Shown: positions 23,096 to 31,764 of the stretch, piece by piece
Numbering within the stretch: position 1 is the stretch's first letter
Layout: each line of letters begins with the position of its first letter
NCBI GenBank assembly: GCA_029219885.1
Contig: JAQXUH010000070.1
Coordinates: 1 to 35,951 of the forward strand
Reading direction: 5' to 3'
DNA from: Eubacteriales bacterium
GTDB taxonomy: Bacteria > Bacillota > Clostridia > Oscillospirales > Acutalibacteraceae
Length of the DNA stretch: 35,951 bases
The notes under the pieces: model-generated
Seen by the model: the letters and a program-made list of their open reading frames with translations, nothing else
Database searches by the model: none
What the model was told of the DNA's origin: nothing
Program-made: the position numbers and the translations under genes

Positions 23096-25180
23096 TTAGT
23101 TTTGTTTCAGTTTGCTTTCTGACGGCTCTTTTTTCTTTCTCAAAAGCATATAGAGGAATACGCCTAAAACGAGAAATGCAAATACAGTTCCGATGCTGAA
23201 TACTCCTGTGGAGAAAAACAGGCCGAACTGATAGATGCAAAGGCTGACGCAGTAAGCAAAAAATGTCTGATAGAACACTGCAAAAAGTGTCCATTTCGGT
23301 GAATTCATTTCTCGTTTGATAGCACCAACGGCTGCGAAGCACGGCATACAAAGAAGATTGAATACCAAAAAGCTGTAGCCTGAAAGTGCGGAAAATGCCA
23401 CGCTCAAATCGTCATAAAGGACACCGAACACGCCGACGATTTCTTCCTTAGCCACAAGGCCTAAAAGCGTTGCAGTTGTTGCCTGCCACGTGCCGAAGCC
23501 GAGAGGAGTAAATATTCCTTTGACAAGATGTCCGATAAAAGCGAGAATTGAATCGTCCATATCCTCAACCATTATGAGTTTGCCTTGATAAATGCCGAAG
23601 CCTGACAAAAACCATACAAGAATTGACGCAAGGAGAATTACTGTTCCTGCCTTTTTGATATATGACCAGCCTCTGTCCCAAGTGGCTCTTGCAACAGATT
23701 TCAGCGTTGGCATATGGTATGCAGGAAGCTCCATAACAAACGGTGACGCCTCACCTGAAAAGAGCTTTGTTTTTTTAAGAATTATACCGCTGCAAACGAT
23801 AGCGGCTATTCCTGCAAAATACGCACTTGGTGCAACCCACCACGCCTTGCCGAAAAAGGCGGCGGCGATAAGTGCGATAACGGGAAGCTTTGCACCACAC
23901 GGAATAAATGTTGTAGTTACAATTGTCATTCGGCGGTCATTTTCGTTTTCGATAGTACGTGACGCCATAATTCCCGGAACACCGCAGCCTGTACCTACAA
24001 GAATCGGAATAAACGATTTGCCAGACAGGCCGAAACGCCTGAACAGCCTATCAAGAATAAATGCAATACGGCTCATATATCCGCAGTCCTCCAGGAATGA
24101 AAGAAAGATGAACAGTACAAAAATCTGCGGAACGAAACCTAAAACAGCACCAACGCCGCCTACAATTCCGTCAATAATCAAGCTCTGGAGCCAATCGGCA
24201 CAATTAATTGACATGAGCAAATTGCTCAATCCAACAGTTACTACACCTGTATCACCGAAAATTCTCTCATTCACAAAGTCTGACAGCATTCCGCCTACGG
24301 TGGAAACAGAAATATAATAAACACCGAACATTATAAGTGCGAATATCGGCAACGCCAAAAATCTATTGGTAACGATTTTATCTATATTTTCTGTCTGCGT
24401 TGGCTTGTTTGATTTTGTGCGAAGCTCGTCAATACAAGAGGTTATGTATCTGTAACGCTGGTCGGCGATTATACCCTCGGAATCGTCGTCGTACTCCACT
24501 TCAACATCGTGAATAATTTTTTCAACATCAATGTTAAATTCTTTCTGCACCAGCTCGTCGCGTTCAAAAAGCTTTGTAGAATAATATCTTTTGTGAAGAA
24601 TGTCGCAATCCTTTGGAAGTCGTGAAGAAATAAGATGAATTGCCGACTCTACTCTATCGTCAAAGGAATGGTGAAGCGGCGGAACGCCTTTATTCGTTCT
24701 TGCAAGCTCCACGGCACGCTTTGCACATTTTTTAACGCCTGTGCCCTTAAGTGCAGAAATTTCAAAGCACTCACATCCGAAATGCTCCGCAATTTCATCA
24801 AGATGAATTATGTCGCCGTTTCGCTTTACCACGTCAATCATATTGATTGCCATTACAACGGGAATACCGATTTCGCAAAGCTGAGTCGTGAGATAGAGAT
24901 TTCTCTCAAGATTAGTTCCGTCGATGATATTAAGGATAATATCCGGCTCCTCGTTGACAAGATAGTTACGAGCAACTACCTCTTCGGGAGTGTATGGAGA
25001 AAGGCTGTAAATTCCGGGAAGGTCGGCAATTACCACATCTTTTTCGCCTTTAAGCCTGCCCTCTTTAGCCTCAACGGTAACACCTGCCCAGTTGCCTACA
25101 TATTGGTTAGAGCCTGTCAAAGCGTTAAACAGCATTGTTTTTCCGCAGTTTGGATTTCCTGCCAGAGCAATTTTAATCAT
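23096..25180 (-). CDS. feoB: Ferrous iron transporter FeoB
   Basis: 694 aa. FeoB imports Fe2+ under anaerobic conditions. The N-terminal G domain shows G1 GNPNCGKT (8-15), switch-region GNWAGVTVEAKEG, G3 DLPG (53-56) and G4 NMID (113-116). The usual Ser/Thr of the P-loop is Cys12. From about 275 the membrane part has the two Gate regions: GCGVPGIMASRTIEN and, near the C-terminus, CMPCFAAVGAIKREM. No feoA or feoC gene is adjacent. It has its own promoter with a metal-regulator-like palindrome. Confidence 0.97.
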   Translation of the reverse strand: MIKIALAGNPNCGKTMLFNALTGSNQYVGNWAGVTVEAKEGRLKGEKDVVIADLPGIYSLSPYTPEEVVARNYLVNEEPDIILNIIDGTNLERNLYLTTQLCEIGIPVVMAINMIDVVKRNGDIIHLDEIAEHFGCECFEISALKGTGVKKCAKRAVELARTNKGVPPLHHSFDDRVESAIHLISSRLPKDCDILHKRYYSTKLFERDELVQKEFNIDVEKIIHDVEVEYDDDSEGIIADQRYRYITSCIDELRTKSNKPTQTENIDKIVTNRFLALPIFALIMFGVYYISVSTVGGMLSDFVNERIFGDTGVVTVGLSNLLMSINCADWLQSLIIDGIVGGVGAVLGFVPQIFVLFIFLSFLEDCGYMSRIAFILDRLFRRFGLSGKSFIPILVGTGCGVPGIMASRTIENENDRRMTIVTTTFIPCGAKLPVIALIAAAFFGKAWWVAPSAYFAGIAAIVCSGIILKKTKLFSGEASPFVMELPAYHMPTLKSVARATWDRGWSYIKKAGTVILLASILVWFLSGFGIYQGKLIMVEDMDDSILAFIGHLVKGIFTPLGFGTWQATTATLLGLVAKEEIVGVFGVLYDDLSVAFSALSGYSFLVFNLLCMPCFAAVGAIKREMNSPKWTLFAVFYQTFFAYCVSLCIYQFGLFFSTGVFSIGTVFAFLVLGVFLYMLLRKKKEPSESKLKQN

Positions 25181-25211
25181 TATTTTCCTCCGTTTTCTTT
25201 TCGTCCCCTAT

Positions 25212-25240
25212 ATGTTAGTCTAAACTAACTCATTTGTCAA
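25212..25240 (-). promoter_or_regulatory. feoB promoter with DtxR/IdeR-type operator in the spacer
   Basis: On the minus strand TTGACA (25235-25240), 17 bases, TAACAT (25212-25217). The spacer region is occupied by a palindrome GTTAGT-n4-ACTAAC (25214-25229), close to the TTAGnnnnnnCTAA pattern of DtxR-family metal-sensing repressors. Repression of feoB by an iron-bound DtxR-like protein is inferred. Confidence 0.75.
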
Positions 25241-25325
25241 GAGTAAATTTTGTATTTTTTAAATTTATATGCAGAGTGACAGGAAATCTTGCAAAAATAA
25301 TTACTATTTTTGTACTAAAACGATT

Positions 25326-25366
25326 TATAGACTATATATCGTAATTAGTATAATTTATAGTCTATA
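25326..25366 (+). promoter_or_regulatory. XRE gene promoter region with two matching palindromes
   Basis: Two 11-base palindromes, TATAGACTATA (25326-25336) and TATAGTCTATA (25356-25366), are spaced 30 bases apart start to start (about three helical turns). Between them lies a -10 TATAAT (25349-25354); the -35 position falls inside the first palindrome. This suggests that the XRE protein represses itself. Confidence 0.65.
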
Positions 25367-25412
25367 TTGATTCTGCAAAGTTAGTATCATAAATTTATTA
25401 GGAGTGATACTG

Positions 25413-25655
25413 ATGACTATTGCAGAAGCAACAAAAGAAAGAATTGAGGAATTGTGCAACGAAAGAGGGTTAAACTTCTGCCGCCTTGCCACAATTTCAG
25501 GTGTTCCGTACACAACAGTTAAGTCAATAATTTATAATCAAAGCAAAAATCCAAGCATAACAACTATTAAAAAAATCTGTGACGGCTTGGAGATATCAAT
25601 AGTTGATTTTTTTGACACTGACACTTTCAGAAATCTTGAACAAGAAATCAAGTAA
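25413..25655 (+). CDS. Small XRE-family HTH regulator
   Basis: 80 aa from the ATG at 25413 (AGGAG 8 bases upstream); a GTG in frame at 25404 overlaps that RBS and is unlikely. It is almost wholly a helix-turn-helix of the Cro/XRE type: CRLATISGVPYTTVKSII then NPSITTIKKICDGLEISIVD. There is no sensor domain. It is divergent from feoB, with 232 bases between the starts, and carries two matching palindromes at its own promoter. The target beyond itself is unknown. Confidence 0.88.
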   Translation: MTIAEATKERIEELCNERGLNFCRLATISGVPYTTVKSIIYNQSKNPSITTIKKICDGLEISIVDFFDTDTFRNLEQEIK

Positions 25656-25715
25656 AGGTTTTTAAATAAATTATAGTTTAGTGTATCAAGTTTTACAGAT
25701 ACTAATTAAATTTTT

Positions 25716-25797
25716 GTAGGGGATGGCGTCCTCGACATCCCGTAAATAAACAGCATTGTTGGGTAACTCGCGGGTCGTCGAGGACGCCGACCCCTAC
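25716..25797. repeat. 82-base palindromic intergenic repeat (MITE/REP-like)
   Basis: Nested arms pair over the whole length: GTAGGGG/CCCCTAC (25716-25722 with 25791-25797), GGCGTCCTCGAC/GTCGAGGACGCC (25725-25736 with 25777-25788), and CCCG/CGGG (25739-25742 with 25771-25774), leaving a 28-base AT-rich loop. Its GC content is far above the flanks. No ORF is inside. Similar GTAGGGG...CCCCTAC elements are common between genes in gut Clostridia (from memory). It may also end the XRE transcript. Confidence 0.8.
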
Positions 25798-25847
25798 GAA
25801 ATGTTAGATACACACTTCCATTAAACAATAATTTAGGCTGACAAAAA

Positions 25848-25871
25848 GGACTGTTTCTTTCGAAACAGTCC
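25848..25871 (-). terminator. Intrinsic terminator of the PFOR gene
   Basis: A 10-bp stem GGACTGTTTC/GAAACAGTCC with a TTTC loop, A-run on one side and T-run on the other, 30 bases past the stop. It can also work on the plus strand. Confidence 0.92.
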
Positions 25872-25900
25872 TTTTATAATTATTCAATATTTACTGCAAA

Positions 25901-28900
25901 TTACTCAGCGTCAGGAGCGTAGTAATCAACAAGCTTAGCAAGCTTATTGTACTTCTCGATTGAGTTATCAGCAGCGATAGCGAAGAGCTCTTCAGCCTTG
26001 CCTGGGAATGACCTCTTAAGAGCTGAATATCTTGTTTCGCCCTCAATGAACTCAACATAGTCAGCAGATGGAGCCTTGCTGTCAAGTGAGAATGGATTCT
26101 TACCCTCTGCAATAAGAGCTGGGTTGTATCTGAAGAGGTTCCAATAACCTGCTGCAACAGCCTTCTTCTGCTCTGTCTGGTTGAATGGCATCTTGATACC
26201 GTGGTTGATACAAGGAGCATAGCAGATGATGATTGAAGGTCCGTTATAAGCGGCAGCCTCCTGGAATGCCTTTAAGCACTGGTTAGCGTTAGCACCCATA
26301 GCAACCTGAGCAACGTATACATAGCCGTAGCTCATAGCAATCTGTGCAAGGTCCTTCTTCTTAACTACCTTACCTGAAGCAGCGAACTTAGCAACTGCAC
26401 CTGTAGGAGTAGCCTTTGAAGCCTGACCGCCTGTATTTGAGTAAACCTCTGTATCGAATACAACGATGTTTACGTTCTCGTTTGAAGCGATTACGTGGTC
26501 AAGACCGCCGAAGCCGATATCGTATGCCCAACCGTCACCGCCGAAGATGAACTGATACTTCTTAGCTGCATAGTCAGCATCCTTAAGGAAGTCTGCTGCT
26601 GCGTCTGCTGCCTCGCCGTCAAAGCTTGTAGCCTTGAGAGCCTCGATAAGAGCGTCAGCTGCTGCTGTGTTGGTTTCAGCATCCTCATAAGTATCAAGCC
26701 AAGCCTGAGCCTTGTCAGCAACTGATGTGCCGAGAAGAACCTGAGCGTCCATAGCAAGTCTTTCTCTAATCTGCTTCTGAGCAAGCATCATACCGTAACC
26801 GAACTCTGCATTATCCTCAAAGAGTGAGTTAGACCAAGCAGGACCGTGACCCTTCTTATCAACTGTGTAAGGAGTTGAAGGAGCAGAACCACCCCAAATT
26901 GAAGAACAGCCTGTTGCGTTAGCGATATACATCTTGTCACCGAAGAGCTGTGTAGCAAGCTTTGCATAAGGTGTTTCACCGCAGCCTGCACAAGCACCTG
27001 AGAATTCAAGATATGGCTTTCTGAACTGAACGCCGATTGTGTTATTAGTAAGAGTTTCAGGCTTTGCGTCAATGTCAACAAGAGCGTCAAATGACTTCTG
27101 TGAATCAAGCTGAGAAGCGATTGGCTTCATAGTAAGTGACTTTGTAGGACATACATTTGCACAAGAACCGCAGCCTGTACAGTCAAGAGTTGAAACGATA
27201 AGAGCAAACTTATAAGGAGTTCTCTTGTGGTCAACCATCTTTGTTCCCTCCGGAGCAGCGGCAGCCTCGTCAGCGTTAAGGCAAACAGGTCTGATTACTG
27301 CGTGAGGACAAACCATTGAGCAAAGGTTACACTGAGCACACTTTGTTGGGTCCCACTCAGGAACTGTGATAGCAATACCTCTCTTCTCAAATGCTGCTGA
27401 GCCCTGAGGATATACACCGTCAGCACAGTCAACAAATGTTGAAACAGGAAGGTCATCACCATGAAGTCTGCCAACAGGGTCAAGAATGTCCTTAACAAAC
27501 TTCTTCATTTCAGGACGCTCTGTAGAAATAACAAGCTCTGTTTCCTCGTCAACTGCATCCTTCCAAGAAGCAGGAACGTCAATCTTAACAAGCTCCTTAG
27601 AGCCTCTGTCGATACCTGCACAGTTAGCATTAACAACAGCCTCGCCCTTCTTAGAGAACTTCTTAACAACGGCTGCTTTCATAAGCTCGATAGCCTTTTC
27701 AACAGGAAGAATATTTGAAATGGTGAAGAATGCTGACTGGAGAATTGTTGATGCTCTACCAGGAAGACCAACTTCCTCAGCAATCTTAATACCGTTAATT
27801 GTGTAGAACTGAATATTGTTCTCTGCAATGTATCTCTTCATCTTAGCAGGAAGCTCTTTATCAAGCTCCTCAGGAGTCCAGATACAGTTGAGGAGGAATG
27901 TACCGCCCGGAACAATATCCTGTACCATATCATACTTTGTTACATATGAAGGATTATGACATGCAACGAAGTTAGCCTTATTGATAAGGTATGTTGATGT
28001 AATCGGAGAAGAACCGAAACGAAGGTGAGATACTGTAATACCGCCTGACTTCTTTGAATCGTAGAAGAAATAGCCCTGTGCGTACATATCAGTATTATCA
28101 CCGATAATCTTGATAGAATCCTTGTTAGCACCTACTGTACCGTCTGAACCAAGGCCCCAGAACTTACAAGAGGTTGTACCTGCAGGAGTTGTATCAGGAG
28201 TTTCTGTAACATCAAGTGAAAAGTTAGTTACGTCATCGTGGATAGAAAGAGTGAATTCCTTCTTCGGCTGGGCAGCATTCATATTGTTATATACTGCGAT
28301 AATGTGAGCAGGAAGAGTATCCTTAGAGCCAAGACCGTAACGTCCGCCGTAAACAGGAACTGAAGCAAACTCTGAATCTTTAAGAGCTGCAACAACATCA
28401 AGGTAGAGAGGCTCGCCAAGTGAACCAGGCTCCTTAGTTCTGTCGATAACTGAAATTGACTTAACGCTCTTTGGCATAACGTCAAGGAGATGCTTAACTG
28501 AGAATGGTCTGTAAAGGTGAACCTTAATCATACCAACCTTCTCGCCTCTTGCGTTAAGGTAATCAACAGTTTCCTGAATAGTGTCACAAACAGAGCCCAT
28601 AGCAACGATGATTCTCTCAGCGTCTTCAGCACCATAGTAGTTGAAGAGCTTGTAGTCTGTGCCAATCTTCTCGTTTACTTTGTTCATATACATCTCTGTT
28701 GCTGCAACAGCATCATTATAATACTTGTTACAAGCCTCACGATGCTGGAAGAAGATATCGCTGTTCTCGGCAGAGCCACGAAGAACAGGTCTCTCAGGAT
28801 TAAGTGCTCTTGCACGGAACTCCTGAATATCCTCCATATCAACCATTGACTTAAGGTCGTCATAGTCCCAAACCTCAATCTTCTGAATCTCGTGAGAGGT

Positions 28901-29425
28901 ACGGAAACCGTCAAAGAAGTGAAGGAAAGGAACACGGCTCTTGATAGTTGCAAGGTGAGCAACTGCACCTAAGTCCATAACCTCCTGAACGTTTGCAGAG
29001 CAAAGCATTGCATAACCTGTCTGACGGCAAGCCATAACGTCTGAATGGTCACCGAAAATGTTAAGTGCGTGAGTAGATACGCAACGTGCTGATACGTGAA
29101 TAACAGATGGGATAAGCTCACCTGCAATCTTGTACATATTAGGAATCATAAGGAGCAATCCCTGTGATGCTGTATATGTAGTAGTAAGTGCACCTGCTGA
29201 AAGAGAGCCGTGAACAGCACCTGCTGCACCAGCCTCTGACTCCATCTCGGCAACCTTAACGGTCTGACCGAAAATGTTCTTTACTCCTCTTGCTGCCATA
29301 GCGTCGGTTTCCTCAGCCATGTTTGAAGAGGGAGTGATTGGGTAAATTGCGGCAACTTCTGTGAACGCATAACTTACGTGTGCTGCAGCACTGTTACCGT
29401 CCATAGTTTTCTTTTTTCTTGCCAT
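25901..29425 (-). CDS. nifJ: Pyruvate:ferredoxin (flavodoxin) oxidoreductase, fused single-chain
   Basis: 1174 aa, full length for the homodimeric enzyme. It oxidises pyruvate with CoA to acetyl-CoA and CO2, reducing ferredoxin, in anaerobic metabolism. The N-terminal domain starts MDGNSAAAHVSYAFTEVAAI with the YPITPSS motif. The central two-cluster ferredoxin domain is CAQCNLCSMVCPHAVIRPVC and CTGCGSCANVCP. A further cluster-binding Cys lies in SGACAGCGETPY. The TPP-binding part has FGGDGWAYDIGFGGLDH and YSNTGGQASKATP. RBS AGGAGGAA; monocistronic with its own promoter and terminator. Third-position base choice is strongly biased, as in a highly expressed gene. Confidence 0.97.
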   Translation of the reverse strand: MARKKKTMDGNSAAAHVSYAFTEVAAIYPITPSSNMAEETDAMAARGVKNIFGQTVKVAEMESEAGAAGAVHGSLSAGALTTTYTASQGLLLMIPNMYKIAGELIPSVIHVSARCVSTHALNIFGDHSDVMACRQTGYAMLCSANVQEVMDLGAVAHLATIKSRVPFLHFFDGFRTSHEIQKIEVWDYDDLKSMVDMEDIQEFRARALNPERPVLRGSAENSDIFFQHREACNKYYNDAVAATEMYMNKVNEKIGTDYKLFNYYGAEDAERIIVAMGSVCDTIQETVDYLNARGEKVGMIKVHLYRPFSVKHLLDVMPKSVKSISVIDRTKEPGSLGEPLYLDVVAALKDSEFASVPVYGGRYGLGSKDTLPAHIIAVYNNMNAAQPKKEFTLSIHDDVTNFSLDVTETPDTTPAGTTSCKFWGLGSDGTVGANKDSIKIIGDNTDMYAQGYFFYDSKKSGGITVSHLRFGSSPITSTYLINKANFVACHNPSYVTKYDMVQDIVPGGTFLLNCIWTPEELDKELPAKMKRYIAENNIQFYTINGIKIAEEVGLPGRASTILQSAFFTISNILPVEKAIELMKAAVVKKFSKKGEAVVNANCAGIDRGSKELVKIDVPASWKDAVDEETELVISTERPEMKKFVKDILDPVGRLHGDDLPVSTFVDCADGVYPQGSAAFEKRGIAITVPEWDPTKCAQCNLCSMVCPHAVIRPVCLNADEAAAAPEGTKMVDHKRTPYKFALIVSTLDCTGCGSCANVCPTKSLTMKPIASQLDSQKSFDALVDIDAKPETLTNNTIGVQFRKPYLEFSGACAGCGETPYAKLATQLFGDKMYIANATGCSSIWGGSAPSTPYTVDKKGHGPAWSNSLFEDNAEFGYGMMLAQKQIRERLAMDAQVLLGTSVADKAQAWLDTYEDAETNTAAADALIEALKATSFDGEAADAAADFLKDADYAAKKYQFIFGGDGWAYDIGFGGLDHVIASNENVNIVVFDTEVYSNTGGQASKATPTGAVAKFAASGKVVKKKDLAQIAMSYGYVYVAQVAMGANANQCLKAFQEAAAYNGPSIIICYAPCINHGIKMPFNQTEQKKAVAAGYWNLFRYNPALIAEGKNPFSLDSKAPSADYVEFIEGETRYSALKRSFPGKAEELFAIAADNSIEKYNKLAKLVDYYAPDAE

Positions 29426-29500
29426 AGAACTTCCTCCTAAAGTTTATAAAAAATTACTTAATTAAAGTTTTAGAGATGTTAAAAATCCCTAACCTCGCTA

Positions 29501-29529
29501 ATTATATCACTTAAATATCATAAATTCAA
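29501..29529 (-). promoter_or_regulatory. SigA-type promoter of PFOR
   Basis: On the minus strand TTGAAT (29524-29529), 17 bases, TATAAT (29501-29506), leaving a leader of about 70 bases to the ATG at 29425. Confidence 0.78.
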
Positions 29530-29605
29530 CAATTAATATAAAAAAAGATAATACTATGCATAAAATTAATATGTAAATTTTGACGAATACTTTGCAAAAA
29601 AAGAA

Positions 29606-29624
29606 GTCCTCCTGATAGGAAGAC
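29606..29624 (-). terminator. Intrinsic terminator of the symporter/zinc-ribbon operon
   Basis: An 8-bp stem GTCTTCCT/AGGAGGAC with one G-U pair and a 3-base loop, followed on the minus strand by TTCTTTTTTT. It is 15 bases past the stop at 29639. Confidence 0.8.
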
Positions 29625-29638
29625 CTCATAGTTTCATT

Positions 29639-30220
29639 TTATTCAGCCGACTGCTTGATTTTCTTATCGCAGACAAAGTGCATAATTATCTCGGCAATGT
29701 ATATAGCGAGAGTTACAAACCAGCCGATTTGCATACCGCCGATAATTACACCTAAAACCACGAAAACAACAGTATTGATTATGCTGAAAATCATATTTCT
29801 GATTAAGCCTGTTTTTGTAGAAGAAAACAGCGAAGAAATAATTACTGCAAGGGATAGCACAACAACGAGTGCCATACTCACAAGCGGCATCATTACGCTG
29901 CCTATTTCAATCTCACCTTTAACAAGCCCCATAATCAAAGTTACAAGGCTGATGTCATCATACATAGGCAGGCACATTGATGCAAGCGGTGTAAAAAACA
30001 GCACGAGCCTTACAATGAGCAGCGGTGATGCGATTGACGAGCTTTTCAAAATTCCCGTAAAATGATTAACTGCGTCAACCTCTTTCTGTGCCTTTCGGGC
30101 GTCATCCTCAAGACGCTCCTCAAGGTTGTAATACATAATATTTACACCGCATTTGGGGCAGTTTTCTTTCATATAGAAAGGACTTAATTTTTCGTTACAT
30201 TTGGGACAGCGGTTATTCAT
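29639..30220 (-). CDS. Zinc-ribbon membrane protein of unknown function
   Basis: 193 aa. The N-terminus is a two-CxxC zinc ribbon (CPKCNEKLSPFYMKENCPKC), then a charged linker (LEERLEDDARKAQKEVD) and about four TM segments (about 66-84, 105-128, 135-160, 163-182). The topology suggests a cytoplasmic ribbon and a membrane body. The start overlaps the upstream symporter gene by 8 bases, so the two are coupled; a functional link to transport is inferred only from this. Confidence 0.75.
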   Translation of the reverse strand: MNNRCPKCNEKLSPFYMKENCPKCGVNIMYYNLEERLEDDARKAQKEVDAVNHFTGILKSSSIASPLLIVRLVLFFTPLASMCLPMYDDISLVTLIMGLVKGEIEIGSVMMPLVSMALVVVLSLAVIISSLFSSTKTGLIRNMIFSIINTVVFVVLGVIIGGMQIGWFVTLAIYIAEIIMHFVCDKKIKQSAE

Positions 30221-31664
30221 TTATCACACCTCCCGAAACAGCCTTTGCCTTTTCTTCTCTCTTAACTGCAATTTCTTCTCTTATAGTCTTAAGCTTGTCG
30301 CCTGTAAGGTCATACCAGATATACGGAATAAGCTGAAGCAGACCTAAAAGCCAAGGAACGAGAACGTACATTGCCCAAAGGAGCATATCGGTATTGTCGC
30401 CCTTTACGGTAGTTTCAACACCGTTGACAGTCTTATATGTCAAGCCGATAACCGGCAGAAGAGCAGTACCGATAGAGGTGGAAAGAGAGCCTGAAAGCTT
30501 ACCCACAAAGGTCAGCACAGAGAACGAAACGCCCTCGTTTCTCTCCCCTGTTTTCCACTCCATATAGTCGATTGTGTCGGCAATCATTTCCGTCGGAATA
30601 ACGCTGTTTATAGTGTTGAAGAAAGAATAGATAAAGTTCTGTACCAAAAGAAGCGGAACGATAACGGCAATCTTATCATATCCCAAAAGTCCCACAAGGA
30701 ACACTATAACGCCGACAACAGCTCTTGAAACGGCATTCAAAATAACAATCTGTCTGTTGTCAAATTTCTTTTTAAGTTTAGGGATAAGCAGATATGTAAC
30801 AAACCCGAAAATAGTACCCGGAAGTGTGATTATAAGCGTCAGGGAATTTATGTTAATAACCTCGGCAAAATAGTATGTCTGGAACACACCTGCAAGACCT
30901 GAAAGGCTGCCGAGAACATTACCGCAGACAATAAGCATCAGCGGTTTATTATGGAACATCACCTTAAAGCCCTCAAGAACGCTTGGCTCCTTAACAGTCT
31001 GCACTACACGCTCCTTACAGCATCTGCCGGCAAGAGAGAAAAGTCCCATACCGAAAGTACCTGCAATAACTGCCATAAGGAAGAACACCTGCGGAAGAGA
31101 AAGCCCGATAATGTTATTGTTGCTCATATCCATCAGGACAACGAGAGTTGTGGTGGAAAGTCCGCCGATAAGACCGCTGATAAATCTTGCGGTGGAAATT
31201 GCTCGTGTTCTGTCAGACGGCGATGGTGAAATTGCCGCACTCATTCCCCAAAACGGCACGTCACCGATTGTATAGAAAAATTCCCATATAAAATATGAGA
31301 GATACATATAAACAATTTTTATTGCCGTAGTTTTAACGTCGGCAAGGATAAGCGGCCCCGAAAACAGCAGTATTGTAGTTACCGCAAGCGGCAGCGGAAC
31401 AAACAAAAGATACGGTCTGAGCTTACCGTAGCGAGTTCTCGTTCTGTCAATAATACCGCCCAAAAGCGGGTCGTTGACGGTATCCCAAATACCGAGAAAC
31501 AAAATCATAGTTGATACTGCCTGTGCAGGAATACCGAAAACCTTTGTAAAAAACAGCGACAGATAACCGCCGGCAATAAGATTATAGCCGAACACCTGAC
31601 CTGCATTTGCAAAGCCGTAGGCAAGATTTTCTTTAACGCCTACATAACGCACATCGTCTGCCAT
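30213..31664 (-). CDS. GPH-family (MelB-like) sugar:cation symporter
   Basis: 483 aa with about 12 TM segments. The glycoside-pentoside-hexuronide family is indicated by GIWDTVNDPLLGGIIDRTRT near residue 60 (the N-x-D-P motif), followed by GKLRPYLLFVPLPLA. GDVPFWGMSAAIS and TIDYMEWKTGERNEG also fit. These transporters bring in glycosides or sugars with Na+ or H+. The specific substrate cannot be read, and no glycosidase lies beside it. RBS AGGGGG 7 bases before the ATG. Confidence 0.88.
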   Translation of the reverse strand: MADDVRYVGVKENLAYGFANAGQVFGYNLIAGGYLSLFFTKVFGIPAQAVSTMILFLGIWDTVNDPLLGGIIDRTRTRYGKLRPYLLFVPLPLAVTTILLFSGPLILADVKTTAIKIVYMYLSYFIWEFFYTIGDVPFWGMSAAISPSPSDRTRAISTARFISGLIGGLSTTTLVVLMDMSNNNIIGLSLPQVFFLMAVIAGTFGMGLFSLAGRCCKERVVQTVKEPSVLEGFKVMFHNKPLMLIVCGNVLGSLSGLAGVFQTYYFAEVININSLTLIITLPGTIFGFVTYLLIPKLKKKFDNRQIVILNAVSRAVVGVIVFLVGLLGYDKIAVIVPLLLVQNFIYSFFNTINSVIPTEMIADTIDYMEWKTGERNEGVSFSVLTFVGKLSGSLSTSIGTALLPVIGLTYKTVNGVETTVKGDNTDMLLWAMYVLVPWLLGLLQLIPYIWYDLTGDKLKTIREEIAVKREEKAKAVSGGVINE

Positions 31665-31707
31665 ATATTTTCCCCCTTAAAGAGATATGAAAATATCTCA
31701 TACTCCT

Positions 31708-31736
31708 ATTAAAACAAAAAGGTTGACTTTCGTCAA
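31708..31736 (-). promoter_or_regulatory. Possible symporter promoter overlapping the upstream terminator
   Basis: On the minus strand TTGACG (31731-31736), 17 bases, TTTAAT (31708-31713). The -35 is inside the lipoprotein terminator hairpin. The leader beyond carries a GAGATAT/ATATCTC hairpin (31682-31699), without a T-run. Confidence 0.5.
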
Positions 31737-31738
31737 CC
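31721..31738 (-). terminator. Intrinsic terminator of the lipoprotein gene
   Basis: A 7-bp stem GGTTGAC/GTCAACC with a 4-base loop, with A- and T-runs on both sides, 26 bases past the lipoprotein stop. Confidence 0.88.
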
Positions 31739-31764
31739 TTTTTTTGTCAGTATTTGGTTTTTGA

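Noticed and set aside
23592-24317. Long 241-codon open frame on the plus strand
   Set aside because: It lies fully antisense to feoB, whose product is clearly conserved, so it is a by-product of feoB codon use.
24635-25228. 197-codon plus-strand open frame at the feoB 5' end
   Set aside because: It is antisense to the conserved feoB G domain and runs over the feoB promoter; the product has no recognisable domain.
31682-31699. GAGATAT/ATATCTC hairpin as a terminator
   Set aside because: No T-run follows on either strand, and it lies in the leader of the symporter gene.
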